A DNA stretch of 64,000 bases from assembly GCA_965227905.1 (NCBI GenBank), contig OZ245780.1, positions 1,116,001 to 1,180,000 on the forward strand, in the 5' to 3' direction. Both the position numbers and the translations under genes were made by a program. The notes below the pieces were generated by a model that was not told the origin of the DNA, did no database searches, and worked only from the letters and a program-made list of their open reading frames with translations. The stretch is from CBDDHT01 sp965227905 (GTDB lineage Bacteria; Pseudomonadota; Alphaproteobacteria; Rhizobiales; Methyloligellaceae). Shown here piece after piece: positions 25,239 to 33,736 of the stretch (position 1 is its first letter; every line of letters begins with the position of its first letter).

Positions 25239-26012
25239 CTAAAGCGCGCGGTAGGGTTTTGGCATTAGCAACCAACGGCCATTGACATAGACCAGCCCGT
25301 CGAAAGCCAAGCCGAGTCTCTCGCCAGGTTTCACGAACTTGAATCGCACGATTGGGATATTTGGCTTCATGTGCGGGACGACTTGTTTGTAGCCGCCTGG
25401 GAAGACTTCGAGGACTTTCTTGCGCGCGATGAGATCGCTGGTCGATGTAAAGAACATCAGCAGCTCCGTCTGGCCGGTTTTCGGACGGATTGCAGGCCGT
25501 CTCTTCCACATCGCGCTGTGGGTCTTTTCTAATGCCGATGCGAAGGGTTCCTTGTAGACGGTTTGATAATCCTTTGGGTCCGGACGCAGTGTTGCGGTTA
25601 GTCCCACAAAGTCTGCCCCCGCGACGAAGAACTGCTGAAGGAGCGCGCGGGCGCCTCCATCCGTCGGTGGATAGCTCTTTGTCGATATCTGTTTTGCAGT
25701 ATTTGCACTGCCGCCGGCCATACTCTCGACGATTTGCAGAACGCTCGCGCCTGGATTGGCAGCGCATGCCGCTTTCAGGAGATCAAGCCGACTCTGTATA
25801 TCGCTCTGAGTCATCGCTACGGTGGCGCCACCGCGGGCTGCGATGAAACCATCCGCCCAGATGACATAGTTGGCTAGCGAGCCTTGATCGTCGACGGCGA
25901 AGGCCTGCTGGCAGGACCGGTTCATGTCGATCGCAACAGTCTGAGCATGAACTGATGCGGTGAGGCTGATGCCAAAGGCGAGCATCAGTCCATGATAAGG
26001 GAAATTGACCAT
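25239..26012 (-). CDS. exported protein with a Rap1a/HdeA-like domain, unknown function
   Basis: 257 aa from ATG 26012. A signal peptide of about 24 residues ends at VHAQ. Residues about 30-115 fit the small helical pattern of Rap1a/HdeA-like periplasmic proteins (CQQAFAVDDQGSLANYVIWADGF and CAANPGASVLQIVESM, with paired Cys). The C-terminal 120 residues (LLMFFTSTSDLIARKKVLEVF ... GRWLLMPKPYRAL) form a separate domain I do not recognise. The ribosome site is weak. It converges on the FadR-type gene (37 nt between stops). Confidence 0.68.
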   Translation of the reverse strand: MVNFPYHGLMLAFGISLTASVHAQTVAIDMNRSCQQAFAVDDQGSLANYVIWADGFIAARGGATVAMTQSDIQSRLDLLKAACAANPGASVLQIVESMAGGSANTAKQISTKSYPPTDGGARALLQQFFVAGADFVGLTATLRPDPKDYQTVYKEPFASALEKTHSAMWKRRPAIRPKTGQTELLMFFTSTSDLIARKKVLEVFPGGYKQVVPHMKPNIPIVRFKFVKPGERLGLAFDGLVYVNGRWLLMPKPYRAL

Positions 26013-26175
26013 CGTAGTGCCGAGCCTCCGCAGAGAAACAGGATAGGTTTGGCGTCTGCCACGAGACAGGATAATGAAAAAGTGCTGCAAAAGCCCGGTT
26101 TGATCCCACATGAGGTCAAAAGGCCAAATCCACCCTGACCTCCGCAAACCTGCTAAAGTCGTGACAGTGAGGACG

Positions 26176-27528
26176 ATGGAGCCTTGGGTCATGACAACAT
26201 TCCAGGCAGCGCTGGATGCTCGCGTCCAGAATGAAGTACTCGATCTGTGTACAGTTTGCGGCAAATGCGTTGAAGTCTGCCCAATGCCTGAACCCGCCGG
26301 CTTCGGGATTGTCGAGGATGCTCAGTCCAAGGCGATCGTATCCGGCGTCATCGATGTGCTGGGCGGAGGCGATGGAACGGAGAAAGCCCATCAGTGGGCT
26401 GAGGTCTGTACGGGATCAGGGCATTGCATTGAGGCCTGCCCCGAGGGTGTCAATCCTCGCTTCATGCTGGCGATGACACGCCTTGAGACACGGCGGCGCA
26501 ATGGTCAGGCTGCCGTCCGGGAGAAGGCGCGTGCCAGCTTCGGGACGATGTCGCATGCGGTTCGCGCTCTCTCAAGCCTGCAGTTACCTGGAGATATCCT
26601 TGACCGCATTCATCCCGGCCCGCGTAAGGCCGGAGTTGAAGGGCAGCCGCCAGAGGTTGTCTTCTACACAGGATGCAATCTGTTGCGTACGCCACACATC
26701 GGATTGCTTTGTCTTGAGGTCCTGGACGCTATGGGCATCGCCTATAAGGTCATGGGTGGGCCCGGCCAATGCTGCGGTATATTTCAGTTTCGGGAGGGCG
26801 ACACCGTAGCGGGAGAGCGTGTCGCAGGTGGTGCAATCGACCGCTTCGCATCGACAGGTGCCTCAGATGTGCTGACCTGGTGTCCGAGTTGCGTTGTCCA
26901 GTTCAGCGAGACGAACCTTCCGACATTTGCACAATCAAGGGGGAGGTCGGCACCCTTTGACATGCCGCCTTTCTATGTCTGGCTGGCGGAGCGTTTGGAT
27001 GAGTTGAAGCCGCTGATGACCACGCGTGTCGAACGTCGTGTCGCCCTTGTCGAGCGCCCTGGAATACCAGGCGCGCGCGCAGCTGCAATCGAGATCGCGA
27101 AGGCGATACCCGGTCTTGAATATGTGCCGTTGCCCGACGTGCCGCGAGTTTCGATTTCGTCGAACTACCTGACACTGTTGCCGGATTTTAAGGAAAAGCT
27201 GCAGTTGGAAGAATTCGATGCATGCATTGCTGCCGGGGTCGATACATTGGCTACGGTCTTCCATCCTTGTCATCGTGAGACCTGCCATCTTGCCGAAGAC
27301 AAGCCTTTTGAGATCGTCAATCTGATGGAGCTGGTTGGTGAGAGTATCGGTGTGCATGTGCCGGATCTCTTCAAGAAGCTCAAGATCATGGGCGATGTCG
27401 ACGGTATTGTTGCAGCCTGCGCAGATATGATCGATGAACACCGACTTGATGTGGATGAGCTTAGAAATCACCTTGAGGCTGAGGTGATCCATGCCAATCC
27501 GTTCTCAGGGGTGTTTTCGCAGGATTGA
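26176..27528 (+). CDS. (Fe-S)-binding oxidoreductase subunit with CCG domains
   Basis: 450 aa. An N-terminal ferredoxin-like region holds a full four-Cys motif (CTVCGKCVEVCPMPEP) and a second, incomplete one (CTGSGHCIEACP). Two cysteine-rich CCG domains follow (TGCNLLRTPHIG ... GPGQCCGIFQF and TVFHPCHRETCHL), as in GlpC, LutA and HdrD-like electron-transfer proteins. These usually link a flavin dehydrogenase to quinone. With dld and the por genes close by, a role in the same oxidation is possible, but it is not in that operon. ATG 26176 follows GTGAGG; ATG 26191 is the alternative. Confidence 0.85.
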   Translation: MEPWVMTTFQAALDARVQNEVLDLCTVCGKCVEVCPMPEPAGFGIVEDAQSKAIVSGVIDVLGGGDGTEKAHQWAEVCTGSGHCIEACPEGVNPRFMLAMTRLETRRRNGQAAVREKARASFGTMSHAVRALSSLQLPGDILDRIHPGPRKAGVEGQPPEVVFYTGCNLLRTPHIGLLCLEVLDAMGIAYKVMGGPGQCCGIFQFREGDTVAGERVAGGAIDRFASTGASDVLTWCPSCVVQFSETNLPTFAQSRGRSAPFDMPPFYVWLAERLDELKPLMTTRVERRVALVERPGIPGARAAAIEIAKAIPGLEYVPLPDVPRVSISSNYLTLLPDFKEKLQLEEFDACIAAGVDTLATVFHPCHRETCHLAEDKPFEIVNLMELVGESIGVHVPDLFKKLKIMGDVDGIVAACADMIDEHRLDVDELRNHLEAEVIHANPFSGVFSQD

Positions 27529-27537
27529 CTGCGAAGT

Positions 27538-28017
27538 CTAATGCTCGCTGGTATCCAATTGCGCGAGAGAATTGCCGCGTTCAATCAAAGTCTCAATGAC
27601 CGAAATGAACCGATCCCCGGCGGGTCCTGTCGGGCAGGCCCAATAATCCATTACGCCTTGGCATATTGTGAACAATGCGTCGGAGTTCCGGCTGTCCTTG
27701 CCGCAGATGACGATCGCACCCGTTTTGCCCATGCGGCGAAGATGCGAATGAAGCCAGGCAACAAATCCGATCGCACTCGGGCCGTTCTCAGAGAAGCGGA
27801 AGCAGACGACGCGAAATCGACCTTCAGTATCATCCTGACGGGCAGGCAGGAACTCAAACCAAGCGGTTCCGTCGTTGACACAGGCGATCGCGTTCTCGGA
27901 GGGAGAGGTGCCAGCGGGAAGGGGAGCCCAAACGAAATCGCACTCGAAAAAAGTCGTGTCGGCCTGAGAAATCACCCGGCACAACCGCTTTTCGAAGTCA
28001 TCTTCGGATTCATCCAT
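27538..28017 (-). CDS. hypothetical protein, possibly DUF6196
   Basis: 159 aa from ATG 28017. The core is a mixed alpha/beta domain with segments AIACVNDGTAWFEFLPA, FRVVCFRFSENGPSAIGFVAWLHSHLRR, GAIVICGKDSRNSD and MDYWACP. The last four recall the DUF6196 family, from memory only. No signal peptide or membrane helix, no known function. Convergent with the Fe-S protein (9 nt between stops) and downstream of another small unknown gene. Confidence 0.65.
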   Translation of the reverse strand: MDESEDDFEKRLCRVISQADTTFFECDFVWAPLPAGTSPSENAIACVNDGTAWFEFLPARQDDTEGRFRVVCFRFSENGPSAIGFVAWLHSHLRRMGKTGAIVICGKDSRNSDALFTICQGVMDYWACPTGPAGDRFISVIETLIERGNSLAQLDTSEH

Positions 28018-28140
28018 CGCGCTTCTGAATTTGCTGCTCGACGACTGACAATGTACGCCGAAATGGATGCTACGCACCTGGCTGTGTCGCTACAACAAGG
28101 ACTGCATGAGGCGGAACGCCTACAAAGGCCGCCGGCGGTT

Positions 28141-28563
28141 CTACACCAGCCAGTATTTGTCCTGATCATCGGGGGCGAGAAGCACCGATGGCTCATCAGT
28201 CATCTCGGCAAGGTCGCGAAACGCCGAATAAGCAACGGCGTCTGCTCGGCGCCCGTCTTCCAGGGCGATGTCGACATCGGCCTTGTCCCAGCGCCAGAGT
28301 GCCAATTTGAAAAGGATATCGCGTTGTGTATCTGCTTTCTTTACGGCAGCGGCGCGCATAATCTTCGATTGTGCCTCGATCATGCGATCCGCCTCCGCCT
28401 CTGCTGCCGAACTCGCAGGATCGCTCGACGTGTCGCCAAGCCATTTCTCGATTTCTACGAACAGCTCGAAGAGTTCTTTATGGCTATTGCCTAGCGGCTC
28501 GCACGGCGACTCGTCATCGCCGATCATTGCCTCGATCTGCTTTCTTAAAGCGATCGCTTTCAT
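28141..28563 (-). CDS. hypothetical alpha-helical protein
   Basis: 140 aa from ATG 28563 (MKAIALRKQIEAMIG). Almost entirely helical by composition, acidic and Ala-rich, with no Cys beyond the N-terminal quarter. I do not recognise a family. The segment AAVKKADTQRDILFKLALWRWD suggests an amphipathic helix. It lies downstream of the first LuxR gene, 118 nt from its stop, and may be in the same transcript. Confidence 0.62.
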   Translation of the reverse strand: MKAIALRKQIEAMIGDDESPCEPLGNSHKELFELFVEIEKWLGDTSSDPASSAAEAEADRMIEAQSKIMRAAAVKKADTQRDILFKLALWRWDKADVDIALEDGRRADAVAYSAFRDLAEMTDEPSVLLAPDDQDKYWLV

Positions 28564-28681
28564 AGCATGTCCTTAGATTCGACCCCGAAAAATGCGAGGC
28601 TCTCGTTTATCGAAGTTACGAACCGACGTCAGTCACGTGAATGCACCACAGTCATTGGTCTTATCGTGGGCGCGGGTGGTG

Positions 28682-29389
28682 CTACAAAAGCGAGGCGTGG
28701 CCCAACTTGATCGCCGAGAGTGCCGCTTCGGTTCGGCTATGCGCGCCGAGTTTCTCGTAACTTCGCTCGATATGTGTTCTGACGGTGTTGGGCGAGAGCG
28801 ATAGTCGCCTGGCAATATCCTTGTGGCTCGCACCTTTGGCGATCCAATCCACGACTTGCTGTTCTTTTCTTGAGAGATTGCTACGCGTTGTCGGAGGGCA
28901 GAGACTCTCACTATGATGGAGGAACATGGTCGTACAGGCGTGGATCCGGCGACGATCGAATTCACTGAAATCGTCGATCGGGCGGCCGAAGGCGATCGAT
29001 GCATAGTTGACCTGACCCTGCCTGTTGACGATCTGCATGGAAAGGCCGTCACGAATGCCATGCTTGGCCATCAGCGAATACAGCCCTTCGATCACTGGGC
29101 AGAGATTGAGATCGTCAACGATGTCAAGAAATCGAACCGGCGTGGTCGCCGAGAGTGCGGCTCGAACCAATGGATCTTGGGCAAGGCAAGCATTGTCTCG
29201 ATAATAATTCTCGATCGCTTCCGGAAAAGTGGAAAAGAGCGGTGTCCATGGATAACGCTCCAACCCAACCTCGAAGCGAAACGAATAGGCGACGGCCGCA
29301 ATGCCATCATATTCATCGATGAAGCGCTGATAGAGCCGAACCAGGCTTTCTTGGTTTTGACAGGTTGCGATCTCGTCGGATAACGCCAT
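28682..29389 (-). CDS. LuxR-type regulator with altered autoinducer pocket (solo)
   Basis: 235 aa. The N-terminal autoinducer-binding domain (about 15-160) is followed by a LuxR helix-turn-helix (about 170-232, LSRKEQQVVDWIAKGASHKDIARRLSLSPNTVRTHI across the motif). Aligned to TraR by the DP pair at 72-73, the Tyr (63) and Asp (72) are kept, but the two pocket tryptophans are replaced by Ile59 and Phe87. The ligand is therefore unlikely to be an ordinary acyl-homoserine lactone. No luxI gene lies in the window. Start ATG 29389 follows AAGGG. Confidence 0.88.
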   Translation of the reverse strand: MALSDEIATCQNQESLVRLYQRFIDEYDGIAAVAYSFRFEVGLERYPWTPLFSTFPEAIENYYRDNACLAQDPLVRAALSATTPVRFLDIVDDLNLCPVIEGLYSLMAKHGIRDGLSMQIVNRQGQVNYASIAFGRPIDDFSEFDRRRIHACTTMFLHHSESLCPPTTRSNLSRKEQQVVDWIAKGASHKDIARRLSLSPNTVRTHIERSYEKLGAHSRTEAALSAIKLGHASLL

Positions 29390-29550
29390 AGCGTTGTCCC
29401 TTCGTGAATGGCCTTCCCCCCGCCCGGGGTTCCCCGGCCGCCGAAAGCCTTACTTTGAAATGTAGGAGTCTGCGCCTGATGGTGGTGCACACCAACAGCA
29501 TACGTCTCACGTGGCCGCGCGGTGCTCCTCAAACCATGCGACATTACGTC

Positions 29551-30270
29551 TCAGGGCAGAATGAGTCCTCGGCCAACGGCAGCGAGGGCGGCCTCGACAC
29601 GCGTTGAGACCCCGAGTTTGTTGAAGCAGCGGCGAACCAGAGTATCGACCGTATTCTTGGAAATCCCCAGCGTTTGGCTGATTTTCGTGTTGCTCTTGCC
29701 CTGGGCGATGAGTTCAACGACCTCGAGTTCTCTATTGGAGAGTTTTTGCGCCTGACTGTCTTCCACCAGTTCATTGTAACGCAGATGCATGTGTTGGCAG
29801 ATGGCTTGGAGTTCGAGCAGTTCTCCTTGAGACAGCCGAAGCTCATGATCTTCGGACCCAAGCCCGAAATAAGCGATTTCGCCCGGCCGCGCGAATACGG
29901 GTACGGCAATCCCATCCCGGAACCCGGTCGCCTTGAGATCATCGAGGAACGCCTGCTGTTTCTGGTCGAGATCCCTGAGGTCGGCAATTTCGAACCAGTG
30001 AAACGGGCGCCCACTCTGACGCGCCTCGGACATGATCGGGTCGATTTCGAAATAGTCGCACTCCAAATAGTGACTCACCCAGTCCTCAGGGAATTCTGAA
30101 ATGCGCAAACCATCCTCGACAGGTATCCGCTTGAAACCCTCAGCGACATAGTGATAACTCGAAATCGTGAACCCGTATTGGCGCATGAATTCGATGAAAT
30201 AGCGTTTCAAGTCTGAAGGCGTGTCGATATCCATCGTATCGCGGATGAAATCGTCGATGCCGCCGGGCAT
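29551..30270 (-). CDS. LuxR-type regulator with canonical autoinducer pocket (solo)
   Basis: 239 aa. The autoinducer domain (about 20-165) has the TraR-type set complete: Trp64, Tyr68, Asp77, Pro78 and Trp92. The C-terminal LuxR HTH runs about 173-235 (LSNRELEVVELIAQGKSNTKI). It should bind an acyl-homoserine lactone and activate transcription. No cognate synthase is present, so it is a solo. ATG 30270 is chosen for its GGAG 6 nt upstream; a TTG at 30282 is the alternative. The other LuxR gene is 161 nt downstream. Confidence 0.9.
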   Translation of the reverse strand: MPGGIDDFIRDTMDIDTPSDLKRYFIEFMRQYGFTISSYHYVAEGFKRIPVEDGLRISEFPEDWVSHYLECDYFEIDPIMSEARQSGRPFHWFEIADLRDLDQKQQAFLDDLKATGFRDGIAVPVFARPGEIAYFGLGSEDHELRLSQGELLELQAICQHMHLRYNELVEDSQAQKLSNRELEVVELIAQGKSNTKISQTLGISKNTVDTLVRRCFNKLGVSTRVEAALAAVGRGLILP

Positions 30271-30488
30271 AAATGGCTCCAACTCGTGGCAATTCAGAGT
30301 CCGAATACAAGATCAAGAGCACTGATAGATTATACTGGCGCTGCGATGCTCGGAAGCAATGGTTAGATTCAGTTTTCTAATCGTGCTCGCTGAGCCCAAT
30401 TACTTTGCATTGCTTGTCGGGTCTCTGCGCTATCTCAGGACTGAGATCCCACCGTGCCAGCGCGGAGTCTGAGGATGACCTGGATTGT

Positions 30489-30502
30489 TTGATCTCGATC
30501 AA
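30489..30502. promoter_or_regulatory. FNR/FixK-type anaerobox upstream of the CBS-domain gene
   Basis: TTGAT-CTCG-ATCAA is an exact match to the FNR/FixK consensus TTGAT-N4-ATCAA. A -10-like GATAAA at 30522-30527 would put the box about 39 nt upstream of the start of transcription, the usual place for activation. The 30271-30563 gap has no gene. Confidence 0.75.
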
Positions 30503-30563
30503 GGTTCGGCTCGGGACGCTTGATAAACAATCCGTTCAACCCGCTATGAGGACTCGGCTGACA

Positions 30564-31250
30564 ATGCATGCACAGGATATCATGACGGCGCCGGCGATCA
30601 CGGCCTCGCCGCAGGCCTCTATTCTGGATGTGGTGACATTGATGCTGGAGAACCGAATCAGTGCACTGCCGATTGTCGATGAGGGTGGAGCCGTGGTTGG
30701 ACTGGTAAGCGAGGGGGACCTCATTCGCCGCTCTGAAATCGGTGCGCGAGACTATTCCTCATGGTGGCTTGCGGCCGTAGGCGGAAAGGTCCGACTGGCA
30801 GAGGAGTTTGTGAAGACTCATGGGATGAGCGCAGCAGACATCATGACCGAGGACGTCGTGATCGTCACAGCGGACACACCCGTATGGCAAATCGCTGAAA
30901 CGTTGGAAAAGAACAAGATAAAGCGTGTGCCTGTTGTTTCGGACGGAGCGTTGGTCGGTGTTGTCAGCCGCGCCAATCTTCTGCAGGCGCTCGCAGCTCA
31001 ACGTGAGAAACTGCTGGAAACTCCGTCAAGCGACGACCGCAACATTCGAGATGCCTTGATCAATACGCTCGATAGTGAGGCCTGGTCGGATCTCTCGCAC
31101 CTCAACATCGTCGTCCTGGACGGCGTTGTTCACTATTGGGGGATCGTCCGCTCAGATGCGGAGCGGCTGGCGCTGAAGGTGGCTGCAGAAGAGATCGCCG
31201 GTGTCCATGACGTCGTCGATCATACCCACAAATCCATAACGCTTGTATGA
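30564..31250 (+). CDS. CBS-domain pair with C-terminal BON domain
   Basis: 228 aa from ATG 30564 (MHAQDIMTAPAITASPQ); ATG 30546 is possible. Two CBS motifs (about 5-62 and 92-150, each with an MT start and the VVGLVSEGDLI/LVGVVSRANLL strands) form a nucleotide-sensing Bateman module. A BON domain (about 160-225, IRDALINTLDSEAW ... GIVRSDAERLALKVAAEEIAGV) follows, usually a membrane- or phospholipid-associated fold. No signal peptide. Such proteins are often induced under low oxygen. The upstream anaerobox fits that. Ligand unknown. Confidence 0.9.
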   Translation: MHAQDIMTAPAITASPQASILDVVTLMLENRISALPIVDEGGAVVGLVSEGDLIRRSEIGARDYSSWWLAAVGGKVRLAEEFVKTHGMSAADIMTEDVVIVTADTPVWQIAETLEKNKIKRVPVVSDGALVGVVSRANLLQALAAQREKLLETPSSDDRNIRDALINTLDSEAWSDLSHLNIVVLDGVVHYWGIVRSDAERLALKVAAEEIAGVHDVVDHTHKSITLV

Positions 31251-31281
31251 CCGGGGGCAGGGTTTTCATGGCCCTGCATCC

Positions 31282-31317
31282 AAAAAAAAGCGCCGCCGGA
31301 TTGTGCCCGACGACGCT
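31282..31317 (-). terminator. Rho-independent terminator downstream of the beta-barrel gene
   Basis: Read on the minus strand, AGCGTCGTCGGG pairs with CCGGCGGCGCT (31289-31317) allowing two G-U pairs, followed by eight U (31282-31289). It may also act on the plus strand for the CBS gene, where the T-rich tail is weak. Confidence 0.75.
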
Positions 31318-31372
31318 CTTGTTTGCCCAACTTCGATGCCCTAGCCGAAAAGCCGGTCCGAGGTAATTCGGA

Positions 31373-32293
31373 TCAGTTGATGAAGTTCGGCTTCCAGGAT
31401 AGTGCTGCGCGTACAGTATGTGTCTCCATATCCAGCGTGGCGCGCACATCATCCTGGATGCGGCGAGCGGCAATGATGACACAGCACTGGATCGTCGTGT
31501 TGCTTGCGGTGCGTGCCTCTCCCTCCAGGTCTGAGTATCGGTATTCGAATTTCATAGACAGCGTGTCGCTGATCTTCGTCTCGACACCGCCGCCAACAGT
31601 AAAGCCTTGCAGGTTGTCCGGCATATTGACGGTTAGGTTTGTAGGGCTGTTGATCGGTGGAATGAATCCCAATGGGTCCGTCACCGTGAACTGAAACTGG
31701 GCCTTTTCCAGCTCGACCTGGGTGTATGCACCGAGGCCATAAATCAATGTTTGTGCAGAAGCCAAAACACCAACGCGGCCGCCTACGGAAAAGCTGTAAT
31801 CCTGCTCAACTGTGCCACTGCCCGTGATGGTAGACAGGGGTATGTTAAAGGCGCCGCCAAGGATCGAGAGACTTGTCGTTGTGCTGGAATTAAACTCCGT
31901 CTCGTTGCCGGACGAGAAATCAATATCGGCAAAAGCACCAACAACCACATTGTTGCCAATCTGGAAGTCGAACCCGACTTGCGCTGTCCCCATGAAACTG
32001 GCTTCGCCGAGATTCTCGAAGTCGAAGGCTTGCGACTGAATTAAACCGGCCAAAGGAAAGAAGGTCGGGCCGCAGTTGGCCGGGTTACAAAGGCCGATTT
32101 CCCCGTTGCGAGAGCCGTCGAGCGACATGTCACTCAACGAAATCGAAGCGCCGACACCGCCTCCCAAGGAGAGGCCGGTCCAGTTAAATGTCGGTGCCTG
32201 TGCGGAAGCCGTGTGCTGTGCCGAAAAGCTTGCGAAAAACGCAAGAATAACGAGCAGGCGCAGGGCGCCTGTGCCGATGAGAACGCGAAACAT
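31373..32293 (-). CDS. outer-membrane beta-barrel protein
   Basis: 306 aa from ATG 32293 after AGGGTGAG. A signal peptide with a long hydrophobic core ends at ASAQA. The mature part is glycine-rich with alternating hydrophobic strands and the start APTFNWTGLSLGGGVG, as in the OmpA-like/Omp25-type porin-like barrels of alphaproteobacteria. The C-terminus ends in AALSWKPNFIN, less canonical than a terminal Phe. Function unknown, possibly structural or adhesion related. Confidence 0.85.
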   Translation of the reverse strand: MFRVLIGTGALRLLVILAFFASFSAQHTASAQAPTFNWTGLSLGGGVGASISLSDMSLDGSRNGEIGLCNPANCGPTFFPLAGLIQSQAFDFENLGEASFMGTAQVGFDFQIGNNVVVGAFADIDFSSGNETEFNSSTTTSLSILGGAFNIPLSTITGSGTVEQDYSFSVGGRVGVLASAQTLIYGLGAYTQVELEKAQFQFTVTDPLGFIPPINSPTNLTVNMPDNLQGFTVGGGVETKISDTLSMKFEYRYSDLEGEARTASNTTIQCCVIIAARRIQDDVRATLDMETHTVRAALSWKPNFIN

Positions 32294-32550
32294 AATACTC
32301 ACCCTACTCAGATCGACGCGCAAATACGCTGCGGGTCGACTACGCTTTACTCTTCCATTCCGGGCCGGAACCCCCCGTCCGAAATGTCAGTGGAGAGTAG
32401 GGGACCTGCGCGGCTGAAGAGAAGCTATTTTGGCAATTGTGGCGCAAATCTGTTGTCGGCTGTGGGATTTGGGCAACAGTATGGCGCAATCAAGGCGGCA
32501 AGGCTGCCTGTCGTCGATCAGCCCCAAAATCATCTGATGCTAATCCAATA

Positions 32551-32566
32551 ACTGATGCAAATCAGT
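32551..32566. promoter_or_regulatory. FNR-like palindrome upstream of the Crp/Fnr gene
   Basis: ACTGAT-GCAA-ATCAGT is a perfect 6-4-6 palindrome containing the FNR core TGAT-N4-ATCA, 190 nt before the Crp/Fnr start and 258 nt before the divergent barrel gene. The remainder of the 462-nt gap 32294-32755 shows no gene. Confidence 0.6.
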
Positions 32567-32755
32567 GCTCTGGCAGCGTAGGCAGTGCAAACCATATCTG
32601 TTGATTTCCAAGACTTTCGCGGCGTTTCCAGCCCTGTCTGCGAGCTATAGGCGGGACTCCAGCTCAGCCTTGAGTGGCTGAAGGCTGACTGTGGATGAAA
32701 TGTGTTTCACGCGCGCGTGCCGTTCAATCGTTCGCTTGCCTTGCGAGGACTGCTG

Positions 32756-33556
32756 ATGATGCAGGACAAAGATCTCAAAGCGTCCCCCGTCACTGATCTG
32801 CCCAACTGGCCGACGTTGCCAGACATCCGTTCTGCCCCGTTTCGGGAGCGTGGACGCCCCTTTTCCACGGAAAGGCAAATCGTTTTAAGGCAGAGTGAGT
32901 ATCTGGAGACGCGTCATGGCGGTTTGAAATCTGTCCTCATCGTTATTGAAGGTGTCGTGGTTCTTGAAACACTTCTGCCGGACGGCCGAAGGCAGGTCCT
33001 TGGATTTCGATCCCAGGGTGACATGATTTGTCCGGCATTCAATCGGATCATGCCGGGTAACGGAATACGGGCAGCGACGGACGTCACGCTGCGAGAGATC
33101 CAATATGTTGGCGACGGCGATGAGCGCAGTAACGATACCAATGCTGCGGATGCACTTTTCAGGCTGACAGCCATTCAGTTCGAACGGATGGCGCTCCATA
33201 ATCTCGTACTTGGCCGATTGAAGCCGGACGAACGCGTGGCTTCGTTTCTTTTGGAAATGCTCTTGCTCTGTGGGCGCAGCATCGGACGTGGGACCGTTTT
33301 TGCCGTTCCGATCGGGCGAACGGATGCTGCCGATTATCTTTGTCTGAACGCTGATACCTTCAGCCGGACGCTCTCTCAATTGCGCAAGGACGGTATTGTT
33401 CGTGGCCGGGGCGCCGATGGCTATCTGGTTGAAGATATAGCCAAGCTCTGTGCTTGTACCCCTCTCGCAACAGCCATCATCGATCGTTATGCGTCGGACG
33501 CGAGCGCGGCTAACTTCTCTGATCTATCAACGCGTCGGTATGGATCTTCCAGCTGA
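32756..33556 (+). CDS. Crp/Fnr-family transcriptional regulator (FixK-like)
   Basis: 266 aa from ATG 32756 after GAGG. A cyclic-nucleotide-binding-like barrel (about 35-150, with GGLKSVLIVIEGVVVLETLLPDGRRQVLGF) is followed by a dimer helix and winged HTH (about 190-245, TDAADYLCLNADTFSRTLSQLRKDG). Residues D-x2-SR in the recognition helix resemble the E-x2-SR of FNR. The N-terminal Cys cluster of FNR is missing, so it probably does not sense oxygen with a 4Fe-4S cluster itself and is closer to FixK. A self-regulatory box lies upstream. The last 30 residues are an unrecognised tail. Confidence 0.9.
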   Translation: MMQDKDLKASPVTDLPNWPTLPDIRSAPFRERGRPFSTERQIVLRQSEYLETRHGGLKSVLIVIEGVVVLETLLPDGRRQVLGFRSQGDMICPAFNRIMPGNGIRAATDVTLREIQYVGDGDERSNDTNAADALFRLTAIQFERMALHNLVLGRLKPDERVASFLLEMLLLCGRSIGRGTVFAVPIGRTDAADYLCLNADTFSRTLSQLRKDGIVRGRGADGYLVEDIAKLCACTPLATAIIDRYASDASAANFSDLSTRRYGSSS

Positions 33557-33621
33557 TATCGGCAGCGATCAGAAGCATGCTGTTGCGTTCAAGCCACAGT
33601 TATTGTGAAAGAGCCGCATCG

Positions 33622-33635
33622 CTGATCGAAATCAG
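33622..33635. promoter_or_regulatory. FNR-like palindrome upstream of ompW
   Basis: CTGAT-CGAA-ATCAG, core TGAT-N4-ATCA, lies about 100 nt before the ompW start. A -10-like TAATAT is at 33682-33687. E. coli ompW is itself FNR-controlled. Confidence 0.6.
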
Positions 33636-33736
33636 GATCGATTCCGAGCCGGTGGCTAGTTTTTACCCAGAGTTCGATTGCTAATATCCGGAATTAACAC
33701 AGTACCGGACCTAGATCGCACAGATGGGACAAAGAC

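Noticed and set aside
27541..28494. Long plus-strand open frame (317 codons) opposite the two small unknown genes
   Set aside because: Its protein has no domain-like segments and odd composition, while both minus-strand frames read as ordinary proteins; it is an antisense shadow.
29424..29437. GC-rich palindrome between the two LuxR genes as a terminator
   Set aside because: The loop would be only two bases and there is no T-tract on either strand.
30405..30563. Longer N-terminus for the CBS protein
   Set aside because: It would run through the FNR-like box and lacks any domain signal; the CBS motif begins right after ATG 30564.
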